A stretch of 35,418 bases of DNA from Microcystis sp. T1-4. GTDB taxonomy: Bacteria > Cyanobacteriota > Cyanobacteriia > Cyanobacteriales > Microcystaceae. The notes beneath the pieces are model-generated. The model made no database searches, was not told the DNA's origin, and saw only the letters and a program-made list of their open reading frames with translations. The stretch spans positions 1 to 35,418 of the forward strand of contig NZ_CAIP01000031.1 in NCBI RefSeq assembly GCF_000297435.1, read 5' to 3'. Both the position numbers and the translations under genes were made by a program. The stretch's first letter is position 1; the number at the start of each line of letters is the position of its first letter. This document shows, in pieces, positions 15,596 to 25,156 of the stretch.

Positions 15596-16150
15596 ATGAT
15601 CGCAGTTCCCAACTACATCAGTCCCCAAGAATATCTCGCTATCGAGCGCCAGAGTCAGATCCGTCATGAATACCGACGTGGTTTGGTTTATGCGATGGCC
15701 GGCGGTACAGATAATCATGGTCGCATCGCCTTCAATTTTCTCAAAGTCATTGACGAACATTTCGGCGACTCTACAGACTGTCGGTTTCACTCGGGTAATG
15801 TCAAGGTTAACTATCAAGATCAGTTTTATTACTATCCCGATGCTTTTGTTACCTGCGATCCGCGCGATCGCCAAGATCGTTATCTGAAACGCTATCCGAA
15901 ACTAATTGCGGAAGTGCTTTCCCCCAGTACGGCCGCTTTTGACAAGGGCGAAAAATTCCAAGATTATCAACAGATAGAAACTTTAGAAGAATATGTATTA
16001 ATTTCCCAAGAAATCCAGCGCGTGGAATGCCGTCGTCGTAATTCTCTGGGGATATGGGAAACGACTATTTACGAGACAGGCGATCGCGTGATCCTGTCAA
16101 GTATTAACCTAGATTTAGCCATCGCCGATCTCTACCGGGGAATAGATTAA
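15596..16150 (+). CDS. Uma2-family putative endonuclease (DUF820)
   Basis: This 184-aa protein has the Uma2 fold of the PD-(D/E)XK superfamily: an N-terminal YISPQEYLAIERQS helix, YYPDAFVTC carrying the catalytic Asp, and LIAEVLSPSTAAFDKGEKF carrying the Glu and Lys. Uma2 genes are greatly expanded in Microcystis and other cyanobacteria, and their cellular role remains unclear. All motif residues are present, so it looks intact. It is the only plus-strand gene in a long minus-strand region, stands alone, and is preceded by a dispersed repeat. Confidence 0.88.
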   Translation: MIAVPNYISPQEYLAIERQSQIRHEYRRGLVYAMAGGTDNHGRIAFNFLKVIDEHFGDSTDCRFHSGNVKVNYQDQFYYYPDAFVTCDPRDRQDRYLKRYPKLIAEVLSPSTAAFDKGEKFQDYQQIETLEEYVLISQEIQRVECRRRNSLGIWETTIYETGDRVILSSINLDLAIADLYRGID

Positions 16151-16227
16151 AATGTGAACTACTCTCAAGGGAGTTGAGAGCTTGCTGCTTCCATGGGAAT
16201 GGATAGACAGCCTTTAGTTTACTTGTA

Positions 16228-17058
16228 CTAACTAGCTCGGCAATTTTCCAGCCATTCTTCTAAATCTTGTAGTGACTGAAAATCTAACAAAGCTTCTCCC
16301 AAGTTTTCTAACTGTTCTAGGTCAAGACTGCGGATATTGGGCAATAATTCGGGAGAAATGTCCCCTACACGCCGATTTAATTGACGTAAAACTAGGTTAG
16401 CTTCTCCCTCTTGTCGTCCCTCTTGTAAACCCTCGGACCAGATTTCTTGATAGATAACGGATTCTTTCATGATGTCTTTCCTCAATAATCGTTGGATGAT
16501 GTCTTTCTTTAATACTAACCCGGCTAGAATTGCGGTAGATGCAGCCAGATTACTTTGTTCTCGACTATCGCTGATTTGCTCGATTTCTTGGGCAATTTGC
16601 CGCAGTAAGTTTTCTTGTTTCTCAGCTTGAGCGAGTATGGCAAAGGGAAACAGTCCGGAGGCCTTTAATAAGGGTTCCGAGGGTTGTTCCCAAAGTCTAA
16701 TCACTTCAAATTGATGAGAGGTTTTCCCTTGTTTATAATCATTCTGTCGGACTTTGGGGGAATCACTTTTCCTTAGATAAATAACCACTTGATGGATAGG
16801 TTTACGCGGATAGCGTCGATAGAGTCTGGTGGCATAATCTAGCATTCTATAGGGAATATCTTCTTTAGGGTCGGTTTGGAACTCGATATGTAAGATTAAT
16901 TCTTCCGACTCTAAAAAGATTAAAGTATCGGCTCTAATTGGCTCTAGGGATAATTCCGAGGGTTTAATTTCTGTTAATTCTAAGGGTTTACCCAGTAACC
17001 AAGTGGCCAAGTCTCTCGAATATTCAAGAGCGATAAATTTACAGGTAGAATCATACAT
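16228..17058 (-). CDS. Rpn/PD-(D/E)XK nuclease-like protein with DUF4351 tail
   Basis: The 276-aa protein has an N-terminal Rpn-type domain: MYDSTCKFIALEYSRDLATWLLG, then RADTLIFLESEELILHIEFQT carrying the D...ExQ nuclease core. RMLDYATRLYRRYP and HQVVIYLR follow. A charged GLQEGRQEGEANLVLRQLNRR linker leads to a DUF4351 domain (IRSLDLEQLENLGEALLDF). Such proteins are multi-copy in cyanobacteria and were annotated as transposases. Rpn relatives are DNA endonucleases that promote recombination. It looks complete. It lies between a Uma2 gene and a restriction-modification gene, so this is a nuclease-rich accessory stretch. Confidence 0.82.
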   Translation of the reverse strand: MYDSTCKFIALEYSRDLATWLLGKPLELTEIKPSELSLEPIRADTLIFLESEELILHIEFQTDPKEDIPYRMLDYATRLYRRYPRKPIHQVVIYLRKSDSPKVRQNDYKQGKTSHQFEVIRLWEQPSEPLLKASGLFPFAILAQAEKQENLLRQIAQEIEQISDSREQSNLAASTAILAGLVLKKDIIQRLLRKDIMKESVIYQEIWSEGLQEGRQEGEANLVLRQLNRRVGDISPELLPNIRSLDLEQLENLGEALLDFQSLQDLEEWLENCRAS

Positions 17059-17110
17059 TATTTAATTCAAATTATAGGTTAAGGCTGACCTATATTTTAA
17101 CAAAATTATC

Positions 17111-17201
17111 ACCCTATTCCCCCTCAATCCCCCCTTATCAAGGGGGGTAGGGGGGATCGAACCCAAAATCTATCTTCAATTTAATTATAACCAGCTACTT
17201 A
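17111..17201. repeat. C-rich hairpin repeat plus TAAGTAGCTGG end
   Basis: An inverted CCCCCCTTATCAAGGGGGG hairpin (about 17130-17149) is followed by 17165-17201. The latter is the reverse complement of 9954-9990 at 34 of 37 positions. A shorter relative is at 31466-31498. This is a fragment of the composite repeat described at 9954-10171. It forms the region upstream of the Rpn gene and downstream of the methyltransferase gene. Confidence 0.65.
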
Positions 17202-17228
17202 ATACCTAGCTACTTAAACAAAGGATTT

Positions 17229-18902
17229 TTATTCGGGAAAGGGTATATCTAAACTCATTTGTTGTCCTTGGGTTTCCCTTTGTTTTTCGGCAGCTTTCAG
17301 GACTTCAAAGGTGAGGATAACATCGAGACGTTTTTTTTGTTCAAGGATTTCTTGTACTGTCACAATCTCAATTTTATCGACACTTTGACTCATATAACGA
17401 CCGCGATAAATTCCCGCAGATTTGGCTGTTTGGATCATATCTTTGCTGGGGGGTTTCAAGGTGATAAATATACCCAGGGCTGCCCCTTGTAGTGTCATGG
17501 TTCCCTGTAGATCTCTGATGTCTCCCGATTTGACATTACCGGATTTTACTTGAAAAATAATTTTCTCCCGATTGTCCTTATCTCCCTGAAAATAGGCAAT
17601 AGCATCGACTCCTTTATCTGCCCCTTTTTTGTCATTAATCACAGCCCGGTTATTACTATAGGTTAAAACCGCCCATTTCTCAAATTCTTTGCGGGTACGA
17701 TCATCGGGTTTAGTGGCTAATGCTTTGGCTGATTCTAGATCTTTGGGAATACCATTCAGTTCAATTTTATCTAAAACATTTTTACCAAAGGAGTCCTCTA
17801 ATCGCTTTAACATTAAGCTAATACTCTGATAGGTTATATCAATTCCAATCCAGTTTCTCTCTAATCTCTCCGCTACAGCGATAGTCGTTCCACACCCACA
17901 ATAGGCATCTAAAATCACATCTCCTTTATTACTACTTGCTTTGATTATTCTTTCTAACAATGCCTCTGGTTTTTGTGTGGGATAACCCAGACGTTCTTTT
18001 TGATGAATACCACGGAGCATACTAATATCAGACCAAAAATCTTGTAAAGGAACTCCTTTACTTTCATCTAAATATCTTTTTAGATATGGTCTTCCTGATG
18101 CAGAATAAACAAGAAGACCCTGTGCTTCAAATTGTTGCATTTTTGCTTTACTATAGGCCCAAAATCTACCTGTAGGTGGCTTAACTCCTTTCCATTCATA
18201 GCTAGTATCTCCTCCTGGTTTTGCCGCAGTTAAATCTGATTTATTATATCGACGACCTGTTTCTGATTCAATATTTCTATACCATTTATCTTGTGTGGTT
18301 TCGGGCAATTCTAAATATTGATGATTCCACAGCCACTGATTACTTTTTACATAGAAAAATATCACATCATGAATTCTACCATACTGTTTACTTCCCTGTT
18401 TTCCATCATTGTGAGAGTCGGCTCTTTTCCAAACTATTTCATTTTTAAAATCACCCCCCTGAGAGCAAAAAATAGCATCTAAAACTATTTTTAAATAATG
18501 ACTAGCAGTAGGATCGCAGTGGAGATAAAAGCTACCGGTAGATTTTAAAACTCGATGGATTTCCACGATCCTCAGAGTCATACTCACCAGATAAGCGAGA
18601 AGACTGCCTTTACCTAAAACTTTGGTTAAACCGTCAATTAAATCGATAGTCTGACTGGTAAATTTACCCTGATAGTTGCTTTGAATTTCTTCTAAAGCTT
18701 CGTTAGCGTGATTATCCCATGTCCAGGTATCTACAAACGCTTGTGCTTGTGCTTGATCTTCCTTACCTAAGTTGTTATAAATTTGGTTGTAATTGCGTTT
18801 AGAATTAAAGGGGGGATCGATATAACAAAGATCGATCGACTCATCTTTGATATATTTCCGCAGCACTTCTAGGTTATCACCGTAGTATAGTTTATTGACC
18901 AT
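17229..18902 (-). CDS. DNA methyltransferase fused to Mrr-like nuclease (single-chain RM)
   Basis: The N-terminal two-thirds is a beta-class amino-methyltransferase. Motif IV DPPF is at 29-32 and precedes motif I (DAYCGCGTT, near 330), with a specificity region between. This order fits N6-adenine or N4-cytosine enzymes of type III Mod or type II kind. The C-terminus (about 400-480) has a PD-(D/E)XK Mrr-like nuclease: DKKGADKGVDAI followed by IIFQVKSG. Methylation and cleavage thus appear fused in one chain; no separate restriction gene is adjacent. I chose ATG at 18902 because MVNKLYYGDNLEVL is the usual family opening; an ATG at 18926 and a TTG at 18932 extend it by 8-10 residues. No Shine-Dalgarno sequence is obvious. 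The recognition sequence is unknown. Confidence 0.85.
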   Translation of the reverse strand: MVNKLYYGDNLEVLRKYIKDESIDLCYIDPPFNSKRNYNQIYNNLGKEDQAQAQAFVDTWTWDNHANEALEEIQSNYQGKFTSQTIDLIDGLTKVLGKGSLLAYLVSMTLRIVEIHRVLKSTGSFYLHCDPTASHYLKIVLDAIFCSQGGDFKNEIVWKRADSHNDGKQGSKQYGRIHDVIFFYVKSNQWLWNHQYLELPETTQDKWYRNIESETGRRYNKSDLTAAKPGGDTSYEWKGVKPPTGRFWAYSKAKMQQFEAQGLLVYSASGRPYLKRYLDESKGVPLQDFWSDISMLRGIHQKERLGYPTQKPEALLERIIKASSNKGDVILDAYCGCGTTIAVAERLERNWIGIDITYQSISLMLKRLEDSFGKNVLDKIELNGIPKDLESAKALATKPDDRTRKEFEKWAVLTYSNNRAVINDKKGADKGVDAIAYFQGDKDNREKIIFQVKSGNVKSGDIRDLQGTMTLQGAALGIFITLKPPSKDMIQTAKSAGIYRGRYMSQSVDKIEIVTVQEILEQKKRLDVILTFEVLKAAEKQRETQGQQMSLDIPFPE

Positions 18903-18932
18903 AGAGATTGGGGGGATTGACTGCATTCTCAA

Positions 18933-19207
18933 TTGTATTATTATTCCCCCTTAAAGAGGACGAATGCAATCGCTCCAGAGAATAATATGATTGTACTAAT
19001 TACAACAAGCGCATCCTGTGCGCTCAAAATTTAATTTTCCTAAGTCTATCTTGCCTGAAAATGAGGGGGTCGCAGGCAGGCACGGATTCCCATTATATAA
19101 ATAAGTATATGTCAAGTGCTGGGATTTTGTCAAGAGGAATTATCGTCACCGTCAAATTAATTTCGCCGCTAAAATCAAAGGTTCTTTCCAATCAACTAAA
19201 ACTAAGC
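18933..19207. other. Intergenic, no gene seen
   Basis: This is the left part of a 554-bp gap. It is A+T-rich and noncoding, with stop codons in all frames. It includes a GCAGGCAGGCACGG motif and TATATAAATAAGTATA. To the right lie the 122-bp element (19208-19329) and a C/G-rich hairpin tract (about 19370-19440) ahead of pyrC. The C-rich tract shares AACCCTACCCCC-type sequence with the right window edge. Confidence 0.4.
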
Positions 19208-19329
19208 TAAGTGGGTGGGTGGAATTAAATATAAGATGAACGTAGGTTGGGTTGAAGCATGAAACCCAACGCCTGCATGGGTTACGCTACCGCTAACCCA
19301 TCCTACAAATAATTTTGCCTCCCTACTTA
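19208..19329 (+). mobile_element. 122-bp TAAGTAG repeat, copy B (full length)
   Basis: It begins TAAGTGGGTGGGTGGAATT and ends TTGCCTCCCTACTTA, exactly 122 bp like copies A and E. Differences from copy A are mostly single substitutions (for example GCCTGC for GCCCGC). It lies about 160 bp upstream of pyrC. Confidence 0.85.
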
Positions 19330-19486
19330 AGACGCATTTAAACTGCCTATCCTTAGATTAGCTGAATTTCCCCCCCAACCCCCCCGACATCGGGGGGGCA
19401 AGGGGGTAGGGTTGCCTCCTGCCTCCTGCCCCCTGCCTCCGTTATCTTGGGTGAGGTGGGAACCCTAACCGTAGTATGATTGAACA

Positions 19487-20521
19487 ATGCGAAGAATCAC
19501 AATAACTCGACCCGACGACTGGCACCTTCATCTGCGCGATGGTGCGGCAATGAAAGCGGTTCTACCCCATACGGTGCGTCAGTTTGCCCGTGCCATTATC
19601 ATGCCGAATTTAAAGCCCCCAGTGCGCTCGGTGGCTGATGCTGCCTCCTATCGCGAGCGCATTCTGGCAGCAGTTCCAGAGGGTCAACAGTTCGAGCCAC
19701 TGATGACCCTCTATCTCACCGATAATACCAGTCCCGAAGAAATCGTGGCAGCGAAAGCCTCCCAGTTTGTCAAAGCGGTGAAATACTACCCGGCCGGTGC
19801 GACAACTAATTCCGACTTGGGGGTGACGGACCTTCGTAGGTGCGATGGCGTTTTGGCAGCGATGGAGCAGGTAGATATGCCGCTACTACTGCACGGAGAA
19901 GTTACCGATGGTGATATTGATGTGTTCGATCGAGAGAAAGTGTTCATTGAGAAGCACTTGCTCCCACTGATAACAAGATTTCCGAAACTGCGGGTGGTGT
20001 TTGAACACATTACCACTGCCGATGCGGTCAAGTTTGTTCTATCTGCTAACAACAATGTCGCCGCCACAATTACGCCCCAACATTTATTGTTTAGCCGAAA
20101 CATTCTCTTTACCGGTGGCATTCGTCCTCATTTTTATTGCCTGCCGATTTTGAAACGAGAGGATCATCGTTTGGCACTTTTGCAAGCGGCAACATCGGGG
20201 AATCCCAAGTTTTTTCTAGGGACCGATAGCGCACCCCATTCTCGCTACAGCAAGGAAAGTTCCTGTGGCTGTGCGGGTTGTTATTCAGCCCTGCACGCCC
20301 TAGAGTTGTACGCAGAAGCCTTTGAGAGTGTCGATGCGCTTGAGCAACTAGAAGGGTTCGCCAGCTTGCACGGGCCAGATTTCTATCAACTCCCCCGAAA
20401 TACCGAACAAATCACCTTAACCAAAACCCCTTGGCGCATTCCCGATGAATTGCCATTTCCCGAATCCGGACTGGTGCCGTTACGAGCGGGTGAAGAGATA
20501 ACCTGGCAATTAGGGGAATAA
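19487..20521 (+). CDS. pyrC: Dihydroorotase
   Basis: The 344-aa enzyme is a class II (homodimeric, E. coli PyrC-like) dihydroorotase. It cyclises carbamoyl-aspartate to dihydroorotate in pyrimidine synthesis, in the cytosol. Metal ligands are all present: His13 and His15 (DWHLHLRDG), the carboxylated Lys99 (AVKYYPAGATTNS), His136 (LLLHGE), His174 (FEHITT) and Asp247 (GTDSAPH). Length is normal. It is monocistronic and converges on the P-type ATPase gene, with a 43-bp gap. Confidence 0.96.
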   Translation: MRRITITRPDDWHLHLRDGAAMKAVLPHTVRQFARAIIMPNLKPPVRSVADAASYRERILAAVPEGQQFEPLMTLYLTDNTSPEEIVAAKASQFVKAVKYYPAGATTNSDLGVTDLRRCDGVLAAMEQVDMPLLLHGEVTDGDIDVFDREKVFIEKHLLPLITRFPKLRVVFEHITTADAVKFVLSANNNVAATITPQHLLFSRNILFTGGIRPHFYCLPILKREDHRLALLQAATSGNPKFFLGTDSAPHSRYSKESSCGCAGCYSALHALELYAEAFESVDALEQLEGFASLHGPDFYQLPRNTEQITLTKTPWRIPDELPFPESGLVPLRAGEEITWQLGE

Positions 20522-20564
20522 AAACCGCGAGTCTTGGTAGTTGCGGTCAAGAATTCAAGATTAG

Positions 20565-23300
20565 TTATTTCCCATGACAATGAGGAGGATCGATAACATT
20601 GGCAAAAATTGCCCAAAGTACCATGAGCGGCATCGGCAACAAACAGATTAGCCATTGATGACCGGTTAGGGTCGCCGTTGCAAACAGACTGTTCATCACC
20701 CCCCATTGACTAAACAAAATTTGTAGGGCAACAGCAGCCACAATCCCCAAAATTAGGATCGGTGCATTAGTAATCGAGGTTGACTGACGACGCAGGTAGT
20801 TAACTAGGCTCATCCCTAATTGACTGATACTGAGCAGATAGATAACCCGTGCTGCCACAAGGGATTGAATTGCCATTGTGCGGGCAACGGCAATATCTCC
20901 TGTGGTCGATTTAGCCCACTCAAACATACCAAAAATCAGAATCCAGTTAAACAATGAAACAGCCAAAATTCGGCGCAATAGTTTTTTGGTGATCAAAGGT
21001 TCATTGGGATTGCGTGGTGGTGACTGCATAATGCCGGGGGATTTTGCTTCAAAGGCCAGGGGAACAGTCATCGTGACCGAGTTGATCATGTTCAACCAGA
21101 GTACTTGTAGGGAGAGGATGGGTAAATCTCGCGCCAGTAAAGTACTGATCAGAATCGTCATCGATTCGCCACCATTGACAGGTAAGAGAAAGGAGATTGC
21201 CTTGCGTAAATTTTGATAAACGGTGCGTCCTTCTTCGACAGCAGCCTTGATCGAGGCAAAGTTATCATCAGTGAGGAGCATATCAGCAGATTCCCGGGCG
21301 ACTTCCGTTCCTCCTTTCCCCATGGCAATGCCGATATCGGCCTGCTTGAGAGCCGGCGCATCATTAACACCATCGCCCGTCATCGCCACGATTTCTCCTT
21401 GGGACTGGAGTACTTCCACCAGTTGCAGTTTTTGGGTAGGGGCAACCCTGGCAAATACCGATCCATCGACCACCGCTTGGGCCAGTTGATGATTATCCAT
21501 TTGCGCTAATTGTTTTCCCTCAAATGCTAAGACTTGTGCTGCCGTTTTAATGCCCATCCGTTCCGCGATCGCCCGCGCCGTGACAAGATGATCACCAGTA
21601 ATCATCTTGACGCGAATCCCAGCACTTTGACAGGCATGAACAGCAGCGATCGCCTCTGGACGAGGCGGGTCAATCATGCCCTGTAATCCTAGAAACACCA
21701 AGCCTGTTTCGATATCCTCATGGTCGATAGAATGCTGATGGGTCGCGGCTGCTTTTTTGGCGAAGGCAAGCACCCGTAAACCCTGCTCTGCCATCGTTTC
21801 TACCGCTTGCTCGATCTGTTGGGCGTTCAGCGCGGTCATCTGACCATAGCGATCGATCATCTGGGAACAACGACGCATTAGCGACTCAACCGATCCCTTG
21901 ACATAGATCAGGCGAGGTATCCCATCATGCAGGGTTGCCATGTATTGGTACTCAGATTCAAAGGGAATTGCATCTAATCGTGGGGTTAAAGACAATAGCC
22001 TCAATTGACTGAGACCTGCTTTGGCGGCGGCCGCAATCAGCGCCCCTTCCGTAGGATCCCCCACCACTGACCAATCTTCTCCCGTTTGTTTTAGCCCGGA
22101 GTCATTACAAAGCAAACCAGCTACCAGACAATCCCCTAGGGCCGGCGGTAATTCCTCTGCAAAGGGGCTGCCAGGGTTGCCATCGGTGATCAGACTAATT
22201 TCGCCCTTGGGACTATAGCCACCACCACTAACGGCGTAATATTGCCCTTCAGTATAAATGGACTGTACAGTCATTTGATTTTCGGTCAGGGTTCCGGTTT
22301 TGTCGGAACAAATGACGGTCGCACTCCCCAATGCTTCCACTGCGGGCAGTTTACGAATAATCGCATGACGACGGGCCATGCGGTTGACCCCAATGGCCAA
22401 GGTAATCGTTACCACTGCCGGCAGCCCTTCTGGAATCGCACTCACTGCGAGGGCAACGGCAGCTTCAAACATATCGATCCAAGATTTCCCCCGTCCTAAC
22501 CCGATGGCAAAGGTCAAGGTTGCTAGGGTCAAAATTGCGTAGAGTAGGGTGCGGCTAAATTGGGCAAATTTACGGGTCAGGGGTGTGCTAAGGCTGACTC
22601 GGCTTTCCATCGACTGGGAAATCTGCCCCACTTCGGTGGCATTGGCCGTAGAGACAACAATCCCTTTGCCCTGTCCAAAGGTAACAAAACTCCCTGCGTA
22701 GGCCATGTTTGTCCTTTCTGCTAGGGGCGTATCCCCGGGTAAGGGTTCGATCGCTTTTGACCCGGGCAAGGATTCCCCGGTCAAGGCAGACTCATCCACC
22801 TGCAAATTGCGGACTTTCAGCAGCCTCAAGTCCGCCGGCACTTTATCCCCCGATGCCAATAAAACGATATCTCCTGGCACCAAATCCTGAGATGGAATCC
22901 GCAGGGTTTGTCCCTCTCGCAACACGGTCGCTTCTGTGGTTACGGCTTTGGCTAGGGAAGCGATCGCACCTTCCGCCTTAGCTTCCTGCACATAGCCAAT
23001 AATGGCATTGATCAGGGTAACTCCCCAAATCACCGAGGCATTCGTCCAAGACCCTAAAAATGCCTTAATAGTACCCGCAAGCAAGAGAATATAGAGTAGT
23101 GGCTGATGAAATTGCTGCAAAAACCTCAACCAAGCTGGTTTCCCCGGCTTAAATCGCAGTTCATTCGGGCCATATTTTTCGTAGCGACTGGCCACTTCTT
23201 CTGCTGATAAGCCCGCTGACCCATCGCTGGTCAAGTATTCAATCACCTCTGGTTGAGAAAGTTGATGATACAAGGGCAATGATAATTGAACTGGCATCAT
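20565..23300 (-). CDS. P2-type cation-transporting ATPase
   Basis: The roughly 911-aa P-type ATPase has an N-terminal cation-ATPase domain (YHQLSQPEVIEYL), TGES in the actuator domain, phosphorylated Asp333 in SDKTGTLT, KGS in the nucleotide domain, MTGDGVNDAPAL at the hinge, and about ten membrane helices. Helix M4 reads AIPEGLPAVVTI as in calcium-type P2 pumps. M6 reads WLNMINSVTMTVPL, lacking the Asp of SERCA-type calcium sites, so the ion is uncertain (Ca2+, Na+/K+ or another cation). ATG at 23300 or 23297 follows GGAG; a TTG at 23309 is in frame but less likely. The gene upstream is separated by repeats. Confidence 0.92.
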   Translation of the reverse strand: MMPVQLSLPLYHQLSQPEVIEYLTSDGSAGLSAEEVASRYEKYGPNELRFKPGKPAWLRFLQQFHQPLLYILLLAGTIKAFLGSWTNASVIWGVTLINAIIGYVQEAKAEGAIASLAKAVTTEATVLREGQTLRIPSQDLVPGDIVLLASGDKVPADLRLLKVRNLQVDESALTGESLPGSKAIEPLPGDTPLAERTNMAYAGSFVTFGQGKGIVVSTANATEVGQISQSMESRVSLSTPLTRKFAQFSRTLLYAILTLATLTFAIGLGRGKSWIDMFEAAVALAVSAIPEGLPAVVTITLAIGVNRMARRHAIIRKLPAVEALGSATVICSDKTGTLTENQMTVQSIYTEGQYYAVSGGGYSPKGEISLITDGNPGSPFAEELPPALGDCLVAGLLCNDSGLKQTGEDWSVVGDPTEGALIAAAAKAGLSQLRLLSLTPRLDAIPFESEYQYMATLHDGIPRLIYVKGSVESLMRRCSQMIDRYGQMTALNAQQIEQAVETMAEQGLRVLAFAKKAAATHQHSIDHEDIETGLVFLGLQGMIDPPRPEAIAAVHACQSAGIRVKMITGDHLVTARAIAERMGIKTAAQVLAFEGKQLAQMDNHQLAQAVVDGSVFARVAPTQKLQLVEVLQSQGEIVAMTGDGVNDAPALKQADIGIAMGKGGTEVARESADMLLTDDNFASIKAAVEEGRTVYQNLRKAISFLLPVNGGESMTILISTLLARDLPILSLQVLWLNMINSVTMTVPLAFEAKSPGIMQSPPRNPNEPLITKKLLRRILAVSLFNWILIFGMFEWAKSTTGDIAVARTMAIQSLVAARVIYLLSISQLGMSLVNYLRRQSTSITNAPILILGIVAAVALQILFSQWGVMNSLFATATLTGHQWLICLLPMPLMVLWAIFANVIDPPHCHGK

Positions 23301-23317
23301 GCTCTCCAATATTTAGG

Positions 23318-23427
23318 GAATTATGAATTATGAATTATGAATTATGAATTGGGGAAGTGGGGAAGTGGGGGGGTGGGAATTATGAATTATGAATTATGAA
23401 TTATGAATTATGAATTGGGGGGTGGGG
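23318..23427. repeat. AATTATG heptamer / G-rich repeat tract
   Basis: Two blocks of tandem AATTATG heptamers alternate with GGGGAAGTGGGG-type G-rich sequence. The same combination occurs at 12536 and 29039. It lies immediately upstream of the P-type ATPase gene, whose promoter must be within or beyond it. Nothing else is recognised between 23310 and 23427. Confidence 0.7.
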
Positions 23428-23549
23428 GGGAGCATCTCATTTATGCAAGTGAGTAATTATACTTATCTATAAAACTGGTTTCTAGCAAGGCTTTCAAAAT
23501 AGCTTGACATAAAAACCTGATTTAGGGGTTACAAAGGTGAGATGCTCCC
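23428..23549. mobile_element. 122-bp MITE-like element with GGGAGCATCTCA ends
   Basis: GGGAGCATCTCA at 23428-23439 and TGAGATGCTCCC at 23538-23549 are perfect 12-bp inverted repeats bounding a noncoding A+T-rich interior. Flanks are G-rich low complexity, so a target duplication cannot be defined. This family is different from the TAAGTAG repeat although it has the same length. Confidence 0.65.
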
Positions 23550-23639
23550 GGGGTGGGGAAGCTGTCTCATCACCCTATCACCCCAAAACCCTATCACCCT
23601 ATTTATTTCCAGACGACCGACGACCGACGACTGACGACC

Positions 23640-24935
23640 TTAAGCTCCCGTCTTATTTTGATAATAATCGCGGGTTCCCTTGGCATCTAGGGCCTCACCG
23701 AGACGAGCAATGGCCTGGGCGTAGGCGGCGTTACGCAGAGATATATCGAACTCCTGGGCGAAAGACCAGACTTTTTCCGCTTCTGTCACCATTCTTTCTT
23801 TTAAGCGCTCATTTATCTCGTTTAATCGCCAATAAAGACCGCTGCGATTTTGCACCCATTCAAAATAACTCACCGTTACCCCACCGGCGTTAACCAAAAT
23901 ATCGGGGAAAACGAGAATCCCTTTTGATTCTAAAATGCGATCGGCTTCTGAGGTAGTTGGACCATTGGCCACTTCAAAGATATATTTTGCCCGCACGCGA
24001 TCGGCATTTTCGGCGGTAATTTGGTTTTCTAGGGCAGCTGGAATCAAAACATCCACATCTAGGGCTAATAATTCTTCATTACTAATCGCCTCGTGTTCGA
24101 CGATATTACACACAGTACCCTCACAGTAAATAGCAGTAATCCCGCGATGTTCCTGTTTATACTCACGAATGCTGGCAATATCTAGGCCTTTTTCCCGATA
24201 AATGCCGCCCTGGGAATCACTTACCGCCACCACTTGATAACCGGCTTTGGCGAGGAGATCCGCCACTACGGCCCCGGCGTTACCGAATCCCTGAACGGCT
24301 ACGGTAGTATTAGCGGGTTTTTTGTCTAATTTCGGCAAAAGAGAATGAATAACATGAAAAGCTCCCGTTCCCGTCGCCGTATCGCGGCCACGACTGCCTC
24401 CCATGGTTAAAGGTTTCCCCGTCACCACCGCCGGACTAATTTTACGCTGAATGATGCTGTACTGGTCCATCATCCAACCCATGATCATCTCGTTGGTATA
24501 GACATCGGGGGCAAGAATATCGATATCGGGACCGATAAAGTCGGCTATACCCTCGATATAGCCCCGGCTAAGACGTTCTAACTCGGCTTTTGACAATTCT
24601 TTCGGATTGAGGGTAATGCCGCCCTTAGCCCCACCAAAGGGCAAATCCAGCAGGGCGCATTTAAAGGTCATCCAAAAGGCTAGGGACTGCACCTCATCGA
24701 TGTTGACGTTGGGATGATAGCGCACCCCTCCTTTGCCGGGGCCGCGGGTGTCATCGTAGCGGACGCGGTAGCCTTGGAAGATTCTCAGAGTGCCGTTGTC
24801 CATACGGACGGGTATGGAGACGCTGAGACTAGCTTTGGGATATTTTAACCGCTCGATCGCATCATCGGAAATGGAGACATACTTAAGGGCCTGTTCTAGG
24901 CGACTGCTGGCATCGGTAAAGAGTGATTTCGACAT
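23640..24935 (-). CDS. gdhA: Glutamate dehydrogenase (Glu/Leu/Phe/Val dehydrogenase family)
   Basis: The 431-aa enzyme interconverts glutamate and 2-oxoglutarate plus ammonium. The substrate domain has RGPGKGGVRYHP and TFKCALLDLPFGGAKGG with the catalytic Lys; the Rossmann domain has VAVQGFGNAGAVVADLL (GxGxxG type). Cofactor preference cannot be judged with confidence. I chose the ATG at 24935 (MSKSLFTDASSRLEQAL), which follows GGGGGA at good spacing and matches the usual family start; an ATG at 24962 would add nine residues. It is monocistronic. Heptamer and C-rich repeats occupy the gap downstream, and a 304-bp gap without a gene lies upstream. Confidence 0.93.
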   Translation of the reverse strand: MSKSLFTDASSRLEQALKYVSISDDAIERLKYPKASLSVSIPVRMDNGTLRIFQGYRVRYDDTRGPGKGGVRYHPNVNIDEVQSLAFWMTFKCALLDLPFGGAKGGITLNPKELSKAELERLSRGYIEGIADFIGPDIDILAPDVYTNEMIMGWMMDQYSIIQRKISPAVVTGKPLTMGGSRGRDTATGTGAFHVIHSLLPKLDKKPANTTVAVQGFGNAGAVVADLLAKAGYQVVAVSDSQGGIYREKGLDIASIREYKQEHRGITAIYCEGTVCNIVEHEAISNEELLALDVDVLIPAALENQITAENADRVRAKYIFEVANGPTTSEADRILESKGILVFPDILVNAGGVTVSYFEWVQNRSGLYWRLNEINERLKERMVTEAEKVWSFAQEFDISLRNAAYAQAIARLGEALDAKGTRDYYQNKTGA

Positions 24936-25156
24936 GATTTTTTTCCCCCTATCTATCCCCATTAGAACACGGGAAAAACAGTATATTTCGCTACAGTTTA
25001 TTTTTCTTAATTAACCATGGACAGGGATTGCCGACAATTGTTCTCAACCAAGGTTACTTGAGAGATTTTCCCGCACATCATCTACCGTACACCCTACACC
25101 CTACACCCCACACCCCACTTCCCTATCACCCCACTCCCCCATCCCCAACCTGCAAC
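24936..25156. other. Intergenic, gdhA promoter region and CA-rich tract
   Basis: No gene is seen. The 24936-25060 part should contain the gdhA promoter but no consensus box stands out. Positions 25080-25150 are a low-complexity CACCCTACACCC/CACCCCA tract, of the kind that recurs at 29200-29230 in the opposite orientation. Confidence 0.4.

Noticed and set aside
19071..19200. Transposase remnant upstream of the 122-bp repeat copy B
   Set aside because: Short in-frame fragments looked protein-like, but stop codons occur in every frame and no motif could be assigned.
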